NCBI RefSeq assembly: GCF_950097975.1
Contig: NZ_CATNHF010000029.1
Coordinates: 1 to 64,000 of the forward strand
Length of the DNA stretch: 64,000 bases
Direction of reading: 5' to 3'
From: Microbacterium sp. T2.11-28
GTDB taxonomy: Bacteria > Actinomycetota > Actinomycetes > Actinomycetales > Microbacteriaceae
Below the pieces are notes generated by a model. The model saw only the letters and a list, made by a program, of their open reading frames with translations, was not told the origin of the DNA and did not search any database. The stretch's first letter is position 1. Each line of letters begins with the position of its first letter. Shown piece after piece: positions 43,945 to 51,596 of this stretch. Position numbers and translations under genes: made by a program.

Positions 43945-44760
43945 ATGCTCGCTCCCGGTGATCCGCTCCCGCCCCCGCCCGACCGCGCGGCGGACTTCGC
44001 CGACGACTTCGCGGGGCCGCTGTCGGAGGACCGGTGGGTCGCGCACTACCTGCCGCAGTGGACCACTCCGGAGCGCTCGGCGGCGCGCTGCCGAGCGGTG
44101 GCCCGGGGGATCGAGCTGCGCATCGAGGCGGATCAGCCGGACTGGCGGCCCGAGGATGCGCCGCTGCGGGTGTCGAACCTGCAGACGGGCATGTTCTCCG
44201 GCCCGCTCGGCTCGGACGTCGGCACGCACCGCCATCGCCCGGACGGCGTGACGGTGCGCACGCCGGTCCCGACGCGGCTCCTGTTCGCCCCGTCGGCCGG
44301 GCGGGTGGAGATCGACGTCAGCGCGAGCCGCGACCTCGGGTGCATGACGGCGGCGTGGCTCATCGGCACCGAGCACCGCACGCCTGCCGAGGCGGGGGAG
44401 ATCTGCGTCTTCGAGATCGACGCCGAGGCGATCGGCGCGGGCGACCGTGTCGGGAGCACGCGCGCCCGCGTCGGGATCAAGGCGCACGGCGACAGCGGGC
44501 TCACGACGGACATGGCCGCCGTCTCCGTGCCCGTCGACGCGGGCCGCAGGCACACCTGGACCGTCATCTGGGGCGACGGCGAGACGATCGTCGGCTGCGA
44601 GGGGGTCGTGGTGCGGGTCGTGCCGCAGGCGCCGGACTACCCGCTGTTCCTGATGCTCGACGTGTTCGAGGTCGCGCCGCCCGCGGGGCGGTATCCCAAG
44701 TCGGCGGTCTTCCACGCCGTGCGCGGCTGGGAGGAGCCCCCCGCGCGTCCCGCGAGCTGA
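43945..44760 (+). CDS. GH16-like (concanavalin A fold) hydrolase homologue
   Basis: A 271-residue protein without a signal peptide. LSEDRWVAHYLPQWTTPERS and LRIEADQPDW near the start, and HTWTVIWGDGETIVGCEGVVV and FLMLDVFEV near the end, fit a beta-sandwich of the GH16/laminarinase type. E157-I-D-A-E161 in VCFEIDAEAIG-like context agrees with the GH16 catalytic pattern ExDxE. Cytoplasmic location is odd for GH16, so the substrate may be a small intracellular glycan, or activity may be lost. ATG at 43945; a GTG sits one codon earlier. Confidence 0.7.
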   Translation: MLAPGDPLPPPPDRAADFADDFAGPLSEDRWVAHYLPQWTTPERSAARCRAVARGIELRIEADQPDWRPEDAPLRVSNLQTGMFSGPLGSDVGTHRHRPDGVTVRTPVPTRLLFAPSAGRVEIDVSASRDLGCMTAAWLIGTEHRTPAEAGEICVFEIDAEAIGAGDRVGSTRARVGIKAHGDSGLTTDMAAVSVPVDAGRRHTWTVIWGDGETIVGCEGVVVRVVPQAPDYPLFLMLDVFEVAPPAGRYPKSAVFHAVRGWEEPPARPAS

Positions 44761-44791
44761 GGCCGGAGCTTCGCACGCGGGCGGGCGGGCG

Positions 44792-45265
44792 TCAGCCGCG
44801 CAGCTCCCGCAGCAGCAGCGCGGTGCGCAGGGCGGCGTCGGCCGCCTCGGCGCCCTTGTCCTCCTTCGAGCCCGCCAGGCCTGCACGATCCAGGCCCTGC
44901 TGCTCGTCGTCGAGGGTGAGCACCCCGAAGCCGACGGGCTTGCCCGTCTCGAGCGCGACCCGCGTCAGCCCGTCGGTCGCCGCCGACGAGACGTACTCGA
45001 AGTGGGGCGTACCGCCGCGGATGATCACGCCGAGCGCGACGACCGCATCGGCGCCGGCGTCCAGCGCGACCTTGCTCGCGACCGGCAGCTCGAACGAGCC
45101 GGGCACCCGCACGAGACGCCAGGATGCCCCGGCGGCGTCCAGCACGCGCTCGGCGCCGGCGATGAGGCCGTCGGTGATCGTGTCGTGCCAGGTGCCGGCG
45201 ACGACCACGACCCGCAGGCCCGTGCCGTCGATGCGGTCGACCCGGGGTGCGCCGTGTCCGCTCAT
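44792..45265 (-). CDS. ribH: 6,7-dimethyl-8-ribityllumazine synthase
   Basis: Joins the pyrimidine 5-amino-6-ribitylaminouracil with dihydroxybutanone phosphate. The 157-residue sequence has the family blocks [25 protein letters not shown] (with the catalytic His in PHFEY) and PVGFGVLT. It is the last gene of the riboflavin operon; its ATG overlaps the ribBA stop by 4 bp. Confidence 0.96.
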   Translation of the reverse strand: MSGHGAPRVDRIDGTGLRVVVVAGTWHDTITDGLIAGAERVLDAAGASWRLVRVPGSFELPVASKVALDAGADAVVALGVIIRGGTPHFEYVSSAATDGLTRVALETGKPVGFGVLTLDDEQQGLDRAGLAGSKEDKGAEAADAALRTALLLRELRG

Positions 45266-46536
45266 GCGTGCTCCTCCTGGGATCCTGCCAGGGCGTTGTC
45301 GAGGGCGGTGCCGTCGATGATGTGCCCCATGCGCTCGGCCTTCGTGGCCAGGTACTGGTGGTTGTTCGGGCCGACGCCGACCAGCAGCGGCACCTGCTCG
45401 ACGATGTCGAGCCCGAGTCCGCGCAGCTGGTTGACCTTGTCGGTGTTGTTGGTCAGCAGGCGCACGCGCTCGATGCCGAGGTCGGCGAGGATGCCGGCGG
45501 CGGCCGCGTAGTCGCGCGCGTCGGCGGGCAGGCCGAGGGCCAGGTTGGCGTCGACGGTGTCGAGTCCGCGCTCCTGCAGGCTGTAGGCGCGCAGCTTGTT
45601 GATGAGTCCGATGCCCCGGCCCTCGTGGCCGCGCATGTAGATGACGACGCCGCCGTCCTGCTCGATCGCGTCGAGCGCGGCGTCCAGCTGCGGTCCGCAC
45701 TCGCACTTCAGCGAGCCGAACGCCTCACCCGTCAGGCACTCGGAGTGCACGCGCACGAGCGCCGCGCCGTCGGACAGGTCGCCCGACACGACGGCGATGT
45801 GGTCGGTCCCCGTGACGCGGTCCTTGTAGGCGAGGAAGCGGAACGAGCCGTGCGAGGTGGGCACCTTCGCCTCGGCGCGCAGGCTCACGCGGCGACGGGG
45901 GCCCTTCTCCGCCGCGGCCCCCGCGGTGCTGGTGCCGTCGAGGTGGGCGATGAGCTGCTCGATCGTGATGACCGGGACGCCCTCGCGCTCGCCGAGCTCG
46001 AGAAGACCGGGAAGACGCATCATGCTGCCGTCCTCGGCGACGACCTCGCCGATCGCGCCGACCGGCTGCAGCCCGGCGAGCCTCATGAGCTCGACCGCGG
46101 CCTCGGTGTGTCCGGCGCGCTCGCGGACGCCGCCGTCGACGGCGCGCAGCGGCAGGATGTGCCCGGGGCGGATCACCGATGCCGGCGTCGATGCGGGATC
46201 GGCGAGCACGTTCAGGGTGTGCGAGCGGTCGGCGGCGCTGATGCCCGTCGAGACGCGGTCGGCCGCGTCCACGCTGACCGTGTAGGCGGTGCCGCGGCTG
46301 TCCTCGTTGACCGCGACCATCGGCGGGAGGTCGAGGCGGTCGGCCCAGTCGGCCGGCATGGGGGCGCAGAGGAAGCCGCTGGACCAGCGGATCGTCCACG
46401 CGAGCCACTCGGGCGTGGCCAGCTCGGCCGACAGGATGATGTCGCCCTCGTTCTCGCGGTTCTCATCGTCGGCGACGATGACGGGGCGTCCCGCGCGCAG
46501 GGCGTCCAGCGCGTCGGGGATGGTGGCAAGGCTCAT
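45262..46536 (-). CDS. ribBA: Bifunctional DHBP synthase/GTP cyclohydrolase II
   Basis: The 424-residue protein does two early steps of riboflavin synthesis. The N-terminal DHBP synthase part (about 1-200) has [10 protein letters not shown] and the SxGxCAP-like SSGFLCAPM, and makes dihydroxybutanone phosphate from ribulose-5-phosphate. The C-terminal GTP cyclohydrolase II part (about 215-424) has the zinc-site Cys residues in [18 protein letters not shown] and [10 protein letters not shown]. Overlaps ribE and ribH. Confidence 0.96.
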   Translation of the reverse strand: MSLATIPDALDALRAGRPVIVADDENRENEGDIILSAELATPEWLAWTIRWSSGFLCAPMPADWADRLDLPPMVAVNEDSRGTAYTVSVDAADRVSTGISAADRSHTLNVLADPASTPASVIRPGHILPLRAVDGGVRERAGHTEAAVELMRLAGLQPVGAIGEVVAEDGSMMRLPGLLELGEREGVPVITIEQLIAHLDGTSTAGAAAEKGPRRRVSLRAEAKVPTSHGSFRFLAYKDRVTGTDHIAVVSGDLSDGAALVRVHSECLTGEAFGSLKCECGPQLDAALDAIEQDGGVVIYMRGHEGRGIGLINKLRAYSLQERGLDTVDANLALGLPADARDYAAAAGILADLGIERVRLLTNNTDKVNQLRGLGLDIVEQVPLLVGVGPNNHQYLATKAERMGHIIDGTALDNALAGSQEEHA

Positions 46537-47174
46537 CGGGAGCCTCCTTCTTCGATCTGGTCGGGGTGGAAGGCGAGGAGGCGCTGCACGTGGCGCGCCA
46601 GGATGTCGGTCTCGAGGTTCACGCGCGCGCCGGGGGCGAGGGCGCCGAGCGTGGTCTTGTCGAGCGTCTCGGGGATCAGCGACACCTCGAACCAGTGCCC
46701 GGTGTCCGCGCCATCGGCGGACGACACGGCCGACACGGTGAGCGAGACGCCCTCGAGGCTGATCGATCCCTTGTCGACGACGAGCGGCGCGAGGTCCGCG
46801 GGCAGCGAGACGCGGATGACCCGCCACTGGTCTCCCGGGCGCACCTCCTGCACCTCGCCCGTGCCGTCGACGTGGCCCTGGACGATGTGGCCGCCCAGAC
46901 GGGCGTGAGCGGCCAGCGCGCGCTCGAGGTTGACCTCGGTGCCGACGGCGAAGCCGCCCAGCGAGGACATGTCGAGGGTCTGCTTCATCACGTCGGCGGT
47001 GAACCAGTCCGGGCCCTGCTCGGTCACCGTCAGGCACACGCCGCTGACCGAGATCGAGTCGCCGCGCTGCGCGTCGGAGACCGCCAGCGGAGCGTGGACC
47101 GTGAGTCGCACGCCGTCGCCCGACGGCTCGACGGCGGTGATCGTGCCGCGTTCTTCGATGATGCCGGTGAACAT
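46533..47174 (-). CDS. ribE: Riboflavin synthase, alpha subunit type
   Basis: Dismutates two lumazine molecules to riboflavin. The 213-residue protein contains the two tandem lumazine-binding repeats, each with a G-x-SISVxGVCLTV or G-SISLEGVSLTV block; MFTGIIEERG is the diagnostic start and GGHIVQGHVDGTG joins the halves. Its ATG shares one base with the ribD stop (TGATG). Confidence 0.96.
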   Translation of the reverse strand: MFTGIIEERGTITAVEPSGDGVRLTVHAPLAVSDAQRGDSISVSGVCLTVTEQGPDWFTADVMKQTLDMSSLGGFAVGTEVNLERALAAHARLGGHIVQGHVDGTGEVQEVRPGDQWRVIRVSLPADLAPLVVDKGSISLEGVSLTVSAVSSADGADTGHWFEVSLIPETLDKTTLGALAPGARVNLETDILARHVQRLLAFHPDQIEEGGSR

Positions 47175-48208
47175 CAGGAGATCTCCTCGGAGGTGGTGAG
47201 AGGGCGCGCGATCATGAGGAGATCGCGGCCGAGCCGTTCGACGGATGAGAGGTCCAGTCGCCGCTGGGCGTCGATCGTGCCGACGCCGATGTCGCCGACG
47301 GCGAGCCTGCTGCCGCCGATCAGCGTCGGGGCGAGGTAGACGAGGACCTCGTCGACGAGGCCCTCGCGGAGGAAGGCGCTGGCCAGCGTCGGGCCTCCCT
47401 CGACGAACACGCGGTGCGCACCGAGCTCGCGGAGGCGGCTCAGGAGGTCGGGGAGATCGTCCCCCTCGTCCTGCATGAACGGGCGCGGGTGACGCCGCAC
47501 CTGCGCGTCCTGCGGCACGGCGCGGGTGCCGACGACCACGGGACGCGGCTGCGCGTCGAAGAGCGACCCGTCGGGCCGGCGCGCCGTGAGGGCGGGGTCG
47601 TCGGCCAGCAGCGTGCCGGTGCCCACGAGGATGGCGTCCGCCTCGCTGCGGCGGCGGTGGACGTCGGCGCGCGCCTCGGGGCCCGTGATCCACTGGCTGG
47701 TGCCGTCGTCGGCGGCGGCGCGGCCGTCGAGGGACTGCGCCCACTTCAGCGTGACGAGCGGGCGTCCCAGACGCTGGACGGTGAGCCAGCTGTCGAGCAG
47801 GGCCTGCCCCTCTGCGGCGAGCACTCCCGCTTCGACGTCGACGCCGGCCTCGCGCAGACGCCGGCCGCCTCCCGAGGAGTGCGCGCCCGGGTCGTCGACC
47901 GCGTAGACGACCCGCGCGACGCCCGCCGCGATGAGGGCCTCGGAGCACGGCCCGGTGCGTCCGGTGTGGTTGCAGGGCTCGAGCGTCACGACAGCGGTCG
48001 CCCCGCGGGCTCCGCCCGGAGCGAGCTTCGACAGGGCGTCGACCTCGGCGTGGGGGGTCCCGGCGCCGCGATGCCAGCCCTCGGCGATCACCTCGCCGTC
48101 GGGGGAGAGGAGGACGGCGCCCACCTGCGGGTTCAGCCCGCGGGGACCGTGGAGCGCGAGCGCCAGAGCGCGCCGCATCGCGGCGATCTCGCGGTCGGTG
48201 GCGGCCAT
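47174..48208 (-). CDS. ribD: Bifunctional riboflavin deaminase/reductase
   Basis: Deaminates and then reduces the first pyrimidine intermediate. The 344-residue protein has an N-terminal cytidine-deaminase-type domain with zinc ligands in TPHAEVDAL and EPCNHTGRTGPC, and a C-terminal reductase domain (KWAQSLDGR, FVEGGPTLASAFL). The ATG at 48208 follows AAGGAC. It is the first gene after the FMN riboswitch. The frame is open further upstream into the riboswitch, which rules out those starts. Confidence 0.95.
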   Translation of the reverse strand: MAATDREIAAMRRALALALHGPRGLNPQVGAVLLSPDGEVIAEGWHRGAGTPHAEVDALSKLAPGGARGATAVVTLEPCNHTGRTGPCSEALIAAGVARVVYAVDDPGAHSSGGGRRLREAGVDVEAGVLAAEGQALLDSWLTVQRLGRPLVTLKWAQSLDGRAAADDGTSQWITGPEARADVHRRRSEADAILVGTGTLLADDPALTARRPDGSLFDAQPRPVVVGTRAVPQDAQVRRHPRPFMQDEGDDLPDLLSRLRELGAHRVFVEGGPTLASAFLREGLVDEVLVYLAPTLIGGSRLAVGDIGVGTIDAQRRLDLSSVERLGRDLLMIARPLTTSEEIS

Positions 48209-48292
48209 CCTGCGTCCTTCGTCGGGTCCATCGTTCGGACTCCGGGGACGGGCGACGCCCGGGCGGATGCGCGCGTGCGCGACACCGCCTGT

Positions 48293-48441
48293 GCCTCCTC
48301 CCATCCGGACTAGCGCAGATGCTCTTCTCAGAACACCGTCGCATCACCGTCGGTCCCGGATTTCCACCGGATCAACCCCCGCCGAAACGCGGGCTCGCGG
48401 ACTGTCACCGCCGGTTCGGATTCCCACCGACCCCGGAGCAC
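48293..48441 (-). promoter_or_regulatory. FMN riboswitch (RFN element)
   Basis: Read on the minus strand from 48441, the conserved RFN pieces appear in order: CTCCGGGGTCGGTGGGAATC, CCGAACCGGCGGTGACAGTC, GGTGGAAATCCGGGACCGAC, GGTGATGCGACGGTG and TAGTCCGGATGGGAGGAGGC. FMN binding should shut the rib operon down. The 84 bases between it and ribD (48209-48292) hold no further gene. Confidence 0.95.
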
Positions 48442-48519
48442 TTCTGCTTCCGAGCTTACTCAACGCGCGACGGGACGTTTCATTCCCCGGGCCGCCAGGA
48501 CCTCGACGGGCCCCGATCG

Positions 48520-49452
48520 TCAGGACGAGAAGGGGACGCTGCCGGCGCTGCAGTATGAGCCGGGGGAGTGCACGCCGTGCGCGATCCGCAGCTCCGCCTC
48601 GTCGTCGCCCGCCGCGCGCGGAGCGAGGTCGGCCGGGATGTTCCAGGCGAAGGCCTCCGCAGCGGGGTTGCGGCGGGCGTGCTCGCGGAGGGCGACCGGG
48701 ATCAGGCGCAGCCGGCGATCGATCCACTCCGCATCCCACGGGCCCTCGGCGAGGATCTGCGCGGCCGAGCGGAACTCGTAGTAGATCGTGCGGCGCAGGC
48801 GGTTGCCCTGGACGGCTTCACTCCCGTGGACGATCATCACGTCGTGGACGAGGACGTCGCCCGGGTCGAGCTCGACCTGCACCACCCCCGGCGCGTCCCA
48901 GCCGTACTCGTCCTGGAGCTGGCAGACGTCCACCGGCGCCCGGTGGGATCCGGGAGCGACCCGCAGGGCGCCCTCGCCGATGCGCGAGGCGTCGAGGTAG
49001 ACGTCGACGTTGAAGATCCGCCGCGTGCGAGGGTGCACGGCGTCCTGGTGCCAGTCGATCGGCGCCCCGTCGCCGGCGTCCTTGAAGACGAGTGACTCAT
49101 ACGTGGGGACCGCGTCGGCGCCGGCGAGGCTCTCGGCGATGCCGAGCACCGCCGGGCTCCCGAGCAGTTCCAGCGACGCGGGCTGCCCCTTGCCGTGCAG
49201 GTAGTCGACCCGGAACAGGCGGGAGGCGCCGCCGCGGTGCGCGAACTGGTAGTCGGCGCGGGCGGGATCGTCGGCGGCGACCGCGCGTCCGTCGCGGATC
49301 CACGCGTCGGCGGCGTCCTGCAGGCGTGCGAGCAGCTCGGCGGGGATCCGGTTCTTGAGGACGAGGTATCCGTCGCGGTCGAACTGCTCGATCTGCGCGG
49401 CGGTGAGGTGGTAGTCGCGGGTCGGGGGTGCGGTGAGGGTCGAGGCGGCCAT
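48520..49452 (-). CDS. Phytanoyl-CoA dioxygenase (PhyH)-family oxygenase
   Basis: A 310-residue Fe(II)/2-oxoglutarate oxygenase. The iron triad is H135-x-D137 (IDWHQDAVHPRT) and H209 (VMIVHGSEAV), and the 2-oxoglutarate-binding Arg follows in NRLRRTIYYEF. Family members hydroxylate lipids, amino acids or small natural products; the substrate here is unknown. ATG at 49452 begins MAASTLTAPP; a longer frame exists but lacks similarity. It is divergent from an AraC gene that probably controls it. Confidence 0.9.
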   Translation of the reverse strand: MAASTLTAPPTRDYHLTAAQIEQFDRDGYLVLKNRIPAELLARLQDAADAWIRDGRAVAADDPARADYQFAHRGGASRLFRVDYLHGKGQPASLELLGSPAVLGIAESLAGADAVPTYESLVFKDAGDGAPIDWHQDAVHPRTRRIFNVDVYLDASRIGEGALRVAPGSHRAPVDVCQLQDEYGWDAPGVVQVELDPGDVLVHDVMIVHGSEAVQGNRLRRTIYYEFRSAAQILAEGPWDAEWIDRRLRLIPVALREHARRNPAAEAFAWNIPADLAPRAAGDDEAELRIAHGVHSPGSYCSAGSVPFSS

Positions 49453-49501
49453 GATGCTCCAGAGGTCGGATGGCGGGTGTCCTCTCACGCTACGGACGCG
49501 T

Positions 49502-49543
49502 ATCCCGTGATTCTTCCGCCCATACGTGCAAGAATTCCGGGAT
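49502..49543. promoter_or_regulatory. Long imperfect palindrome in the PhyH-AraC gap
   Basis: ATCCCGTGATTCTT (49502-49515) and AAGAATTCCGGGAT (49530-49543) are inverted with 12 of 14 positions paired and a 14-bp spacer. It fills most of the 92-bp divergent gap and abuts the araC start, so it is the best operator candidate. Confidence 0.55.
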
Positions 49544-49544
49544 C

Positions 49545-50456
49545 ATGAGTGCGCACGACGTCGACCGGCACACCTTCGGGATCGACTGCTGGCGCGGGGC
49601 CGTCCAGCCGATGGTCCGCGCGCACCGTCACGACGACATCGAGGTGAACGTCGCCGACGTGGACCTCACCTACGTCATCGACGGGCGGACGCACGTGCTC
49701 CCTGCCGGATCGGTGTCGCTGTTCTGGGCGGCGCGGCCGCACCGGCTGGACGCGTCGTCGGGGGCCGGCCGGCAGGCGTGGGTGACGATCCCGCTCGCCC
49801 GCGCTCTGGCGTGGGGGCTGCCGGGCGAGGTGGTCCGGCGCCTCGTGCACGGAGAGGTGCTCACGACGCGCACCGACCTCCCCCTCTCGGCCGGCGCCGC
49901 CGAGGAGTGGGCCGAGCGCGTGGGGCGCTGGCAGCGGGAGCTGCACGACGCCGGTCCGCACGCCGAGGTCTCGCGGCGCGTCGCCCTCATGGAGATCGAG
50001 GCGGCGGCCTCGCGGTGGGCCTGGACGGTGGACGGCGAGGACGGCGACGCGGTCGGCGACGCGCCCCGACCGGCGACCGGTCACGCCGGCGCGATGATCG
50101 CCTACCTCTCGGAGCACGCCCGCCACGACGTCACCGTCGCCGACGTCGCGGCGCACGTCCACCTGCATCCGCAGTACGCGATGACCCTCTTCCGGCGCGC
50201 GGTGGGCATCACCGTGGGCGAGTACCTGGCCCAGTGCCGCGTCGCGCACGCGCAGCAGCTGCTGCTGTCGACCGAGCTCCCGGTGCCCGACGTCGGCTTC
50301 GCCGCGGGGTTCCGCTCGCTGAGCCAGTTCTACGACCGCTTCGGGCGGATGTGCGGCGAGTCGCCGGGGGCCTACCGCCGGCGACTGCGCGAGGCGGGGC
50401 CCGCCGGCCTCGGCGAGGCGCGCACGGGCGCCCTCACGCCGACTCGCGCCAGATGA
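49545..50456 (+). CDS. AraC-family transcriptional regulator
   Basis: A 303-residue regulator. A cupin sensor domain (about 10-150: RAHRHDDIEVNVADVDLTYV, LPAGSVSLFWAARPHRL) precedes the two-HTH AraC domain (about 190-290: VTVADVAAHVHLHPQYAMTL and PVPDVGFAAGFRSLSQFYDR). The layout is that of the MelR group. Its last 23 bp overlap the 3' end of the convergent lacI-type gene. Confidence 0.92.
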   Translation: MSAHDVDRHTFGIDCWRGAVQPMVRAHRHDDIEVNVADVDLTYVIDGRTHVLPAGSVSLFWAARPHRLDASSGAGRQAWVTIPLARALAWGLPGEVVRRLVHGEVLTTRTDLPLSAGAAEEWAERVGRWQRELHDAGPHAEVSRRVALMEIEAAASRWAWTVDGEDGDAVGDAPRPATGHAGAMIAYLSEHARHDVTVADVAAHVHLHPQYAMTLFRRAVGITVGEYLAQCRVAHAQQLLLSTELPVPDVGFAAGFRSLSQFYDRFGRMCGESPGAYRRRLREAGPAGLGEARTGALTPTRAR

Positions 50457-51453
50457 CCTCGCACTCGAGGAGCACCTCGCGGGGAGGGCTCTCCCCGCGC
50501 AGCTGACCGAGCACGAGCGCCGCGGCGTGACGCCCGAGGTCCTCGGCGGGCTGACGCACCGTCGACAGCGGGGGGAGGGTGCGTCCCGCCCAGGCGCTGT
50601 CGTCGAAGCCGACCACCCCGACATCGCCCGGCACGCTCCGGCCGGCCGCGCGCAGGGCTTCCATCGCCCCCGCGGCGACCGCGTCGGAGGCGGCGAAGAC
50701 GCCGTCGATCTCGGGGTGGCGGCGGAGGAGGGCTTCCATCGCCGTGCGGCCGGAGGAGTAGGAGTAGAGCGGCACGGGCTCGACCAGATCGGGATCGAAG
50801 CGCGCGCCGAGGGCATCGGTGAACCCGGCCAGCCGCTCGGACCCGGAGTCGCGGTCGAGGGCGGCGGCGATCATGCCCACCCGCCGGCGCCCGGTGGCCA
50901 GCAGCCGCTCGGTGATCGTGCGGGCCGACCCGCGGTTGTCGATGACGACGAAGGCCGCCGAGGTCGCGCCGGGGGGATGCCCGACGAACGCCGCCGGGAG
51001 CTTCAGCCGCTCCACCACGCGTCCGACGGGGTCGTTGGCGCGTGCCGACACGATGATCGCGCCGTCGACCGCGCCGCCCGACAGGTAGCGCGCGACGCGG
51101 TCGGTGTCGCGCTCGGAGTCGACGATGAGCACCGCCATCTGGTGATCGGCGTCGGAGAGCGCGGCGTTGGCGCCCAGGAGGATGCCGCCGATGTTGGGGT
51201 CGTCGACGAACAGGGAGTGCGGTTCGTGGACGATGAAGGCGATCGACTCGGTGCGCTGCATCACGAGATGCCGGGCGGCGGTGTTCGGCACGTAGCCCAC
51301 CTGGGCGATCGCCGCCTCGATCGCTTCGCGCGCACTCGCCGAGACGTACGGGTCGCCGTTCACGTAGCGGCTGATCGTGCCGCGCGAGACGCCCGCGACG
51401 ACAGCCACGTCGTGGACTGTTGCTCGCCGCGGTCGCGGTCCGTTGGCCGACAC
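50434..51453 (-). CDS. LacI-family repressor of the galactoside/glycerol operon
   Basis: A 339-residue LacI/GalR regulator: HTH at about 11-35 (TVHDVAVVAGVSRGTISRYV), hinge helix at about 55-62, then the periplasmic-binding-like sugar domain (FAASDAVAAGAMEALRAAG, VGFDDSAWAGRTLPPLSTVR). GTG start at 51453. It diverges from the GH42 gene with two LacI-type operators between them, so it very likely represses that operon and perhaps itself. The inducer may be a galactoside. Confidence 0.93.
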   Translation of the reverse strand: MSANGPRPRRATVHDVAVVAGVSRGTISRYVNGDPYVSASAREAIEAAIAQVGYVPNTAARHLVMQRTESIAFIVHEPHSLFVDDPNIGGILLGANAALSDADHQMAVLIVDSERDTDRVARYLSGGAVDGAIIVSARANDPVGRVVERLKLPAAFVGHPPGATSAAFVVIDNRGSARTITERLLATGRRRVGMIAAALDRDSGSERLAGFTDALGARFDPDLVEPVPLYSYSSGRTAMEALLRRHPEIDGVFAASDAVAAGAMEALRAAGRSVPGDVGVVGFDDSAWAGRTLPPLSTVRQPAEDLGRHAAALVLGQLRGESPPREVLLECEVIWRESA

Positions 51454-51478
51454 GCCCCCACCTTAGCGCTCGCGGGGG

Positions 51479-51507
51479 TTGACACGGCCGTTCGTCGCTG
51501 TCATTCT
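51479..51507 (+). promoter_or_regulatory. Promoter of the galactoside/glycerol operon
   Basis: TTGACA (51479-51484) and CATTCT (51502-51507) are spaced 17 bp. The first LacI operator begins at the last base of the -10 box, so bound repressor would cover the transcript start. Confidence 0.65.
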
Positions 51508-51520
51508 GTGTACGTTCACA
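51507..51520. promoter_or_regulatory. LacI operator O1
   Basis: TGTGTACGTTCACA is a near-palindrome with the central ACGT typical of LacI-family sites. It overlaps the -10/+1 region of the operon promoter. Confidence 0.8.
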
Positions 51521-51552
51521 GAAGCTCAGAGCCGAACTTCGCTCTCCGAATC

Positions 51553-51566
51553 TGTGCACGTGCACA
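51553..51566. promoter_or_regulatory. LacI operator O2
   Basis: TGTGCACGTGCACA is a perfect 14-bp palindrome with the same frame as O1 (TGTGnACGTnCACA). Centres of O1 and O2 are 46 bp apart, and O2 lies 31 bp before the GH42 start. Confidence 0.85.
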
Positions 51567-51596
51567 TATCGCCGAAGACGCCGATGGGGGAATGTC

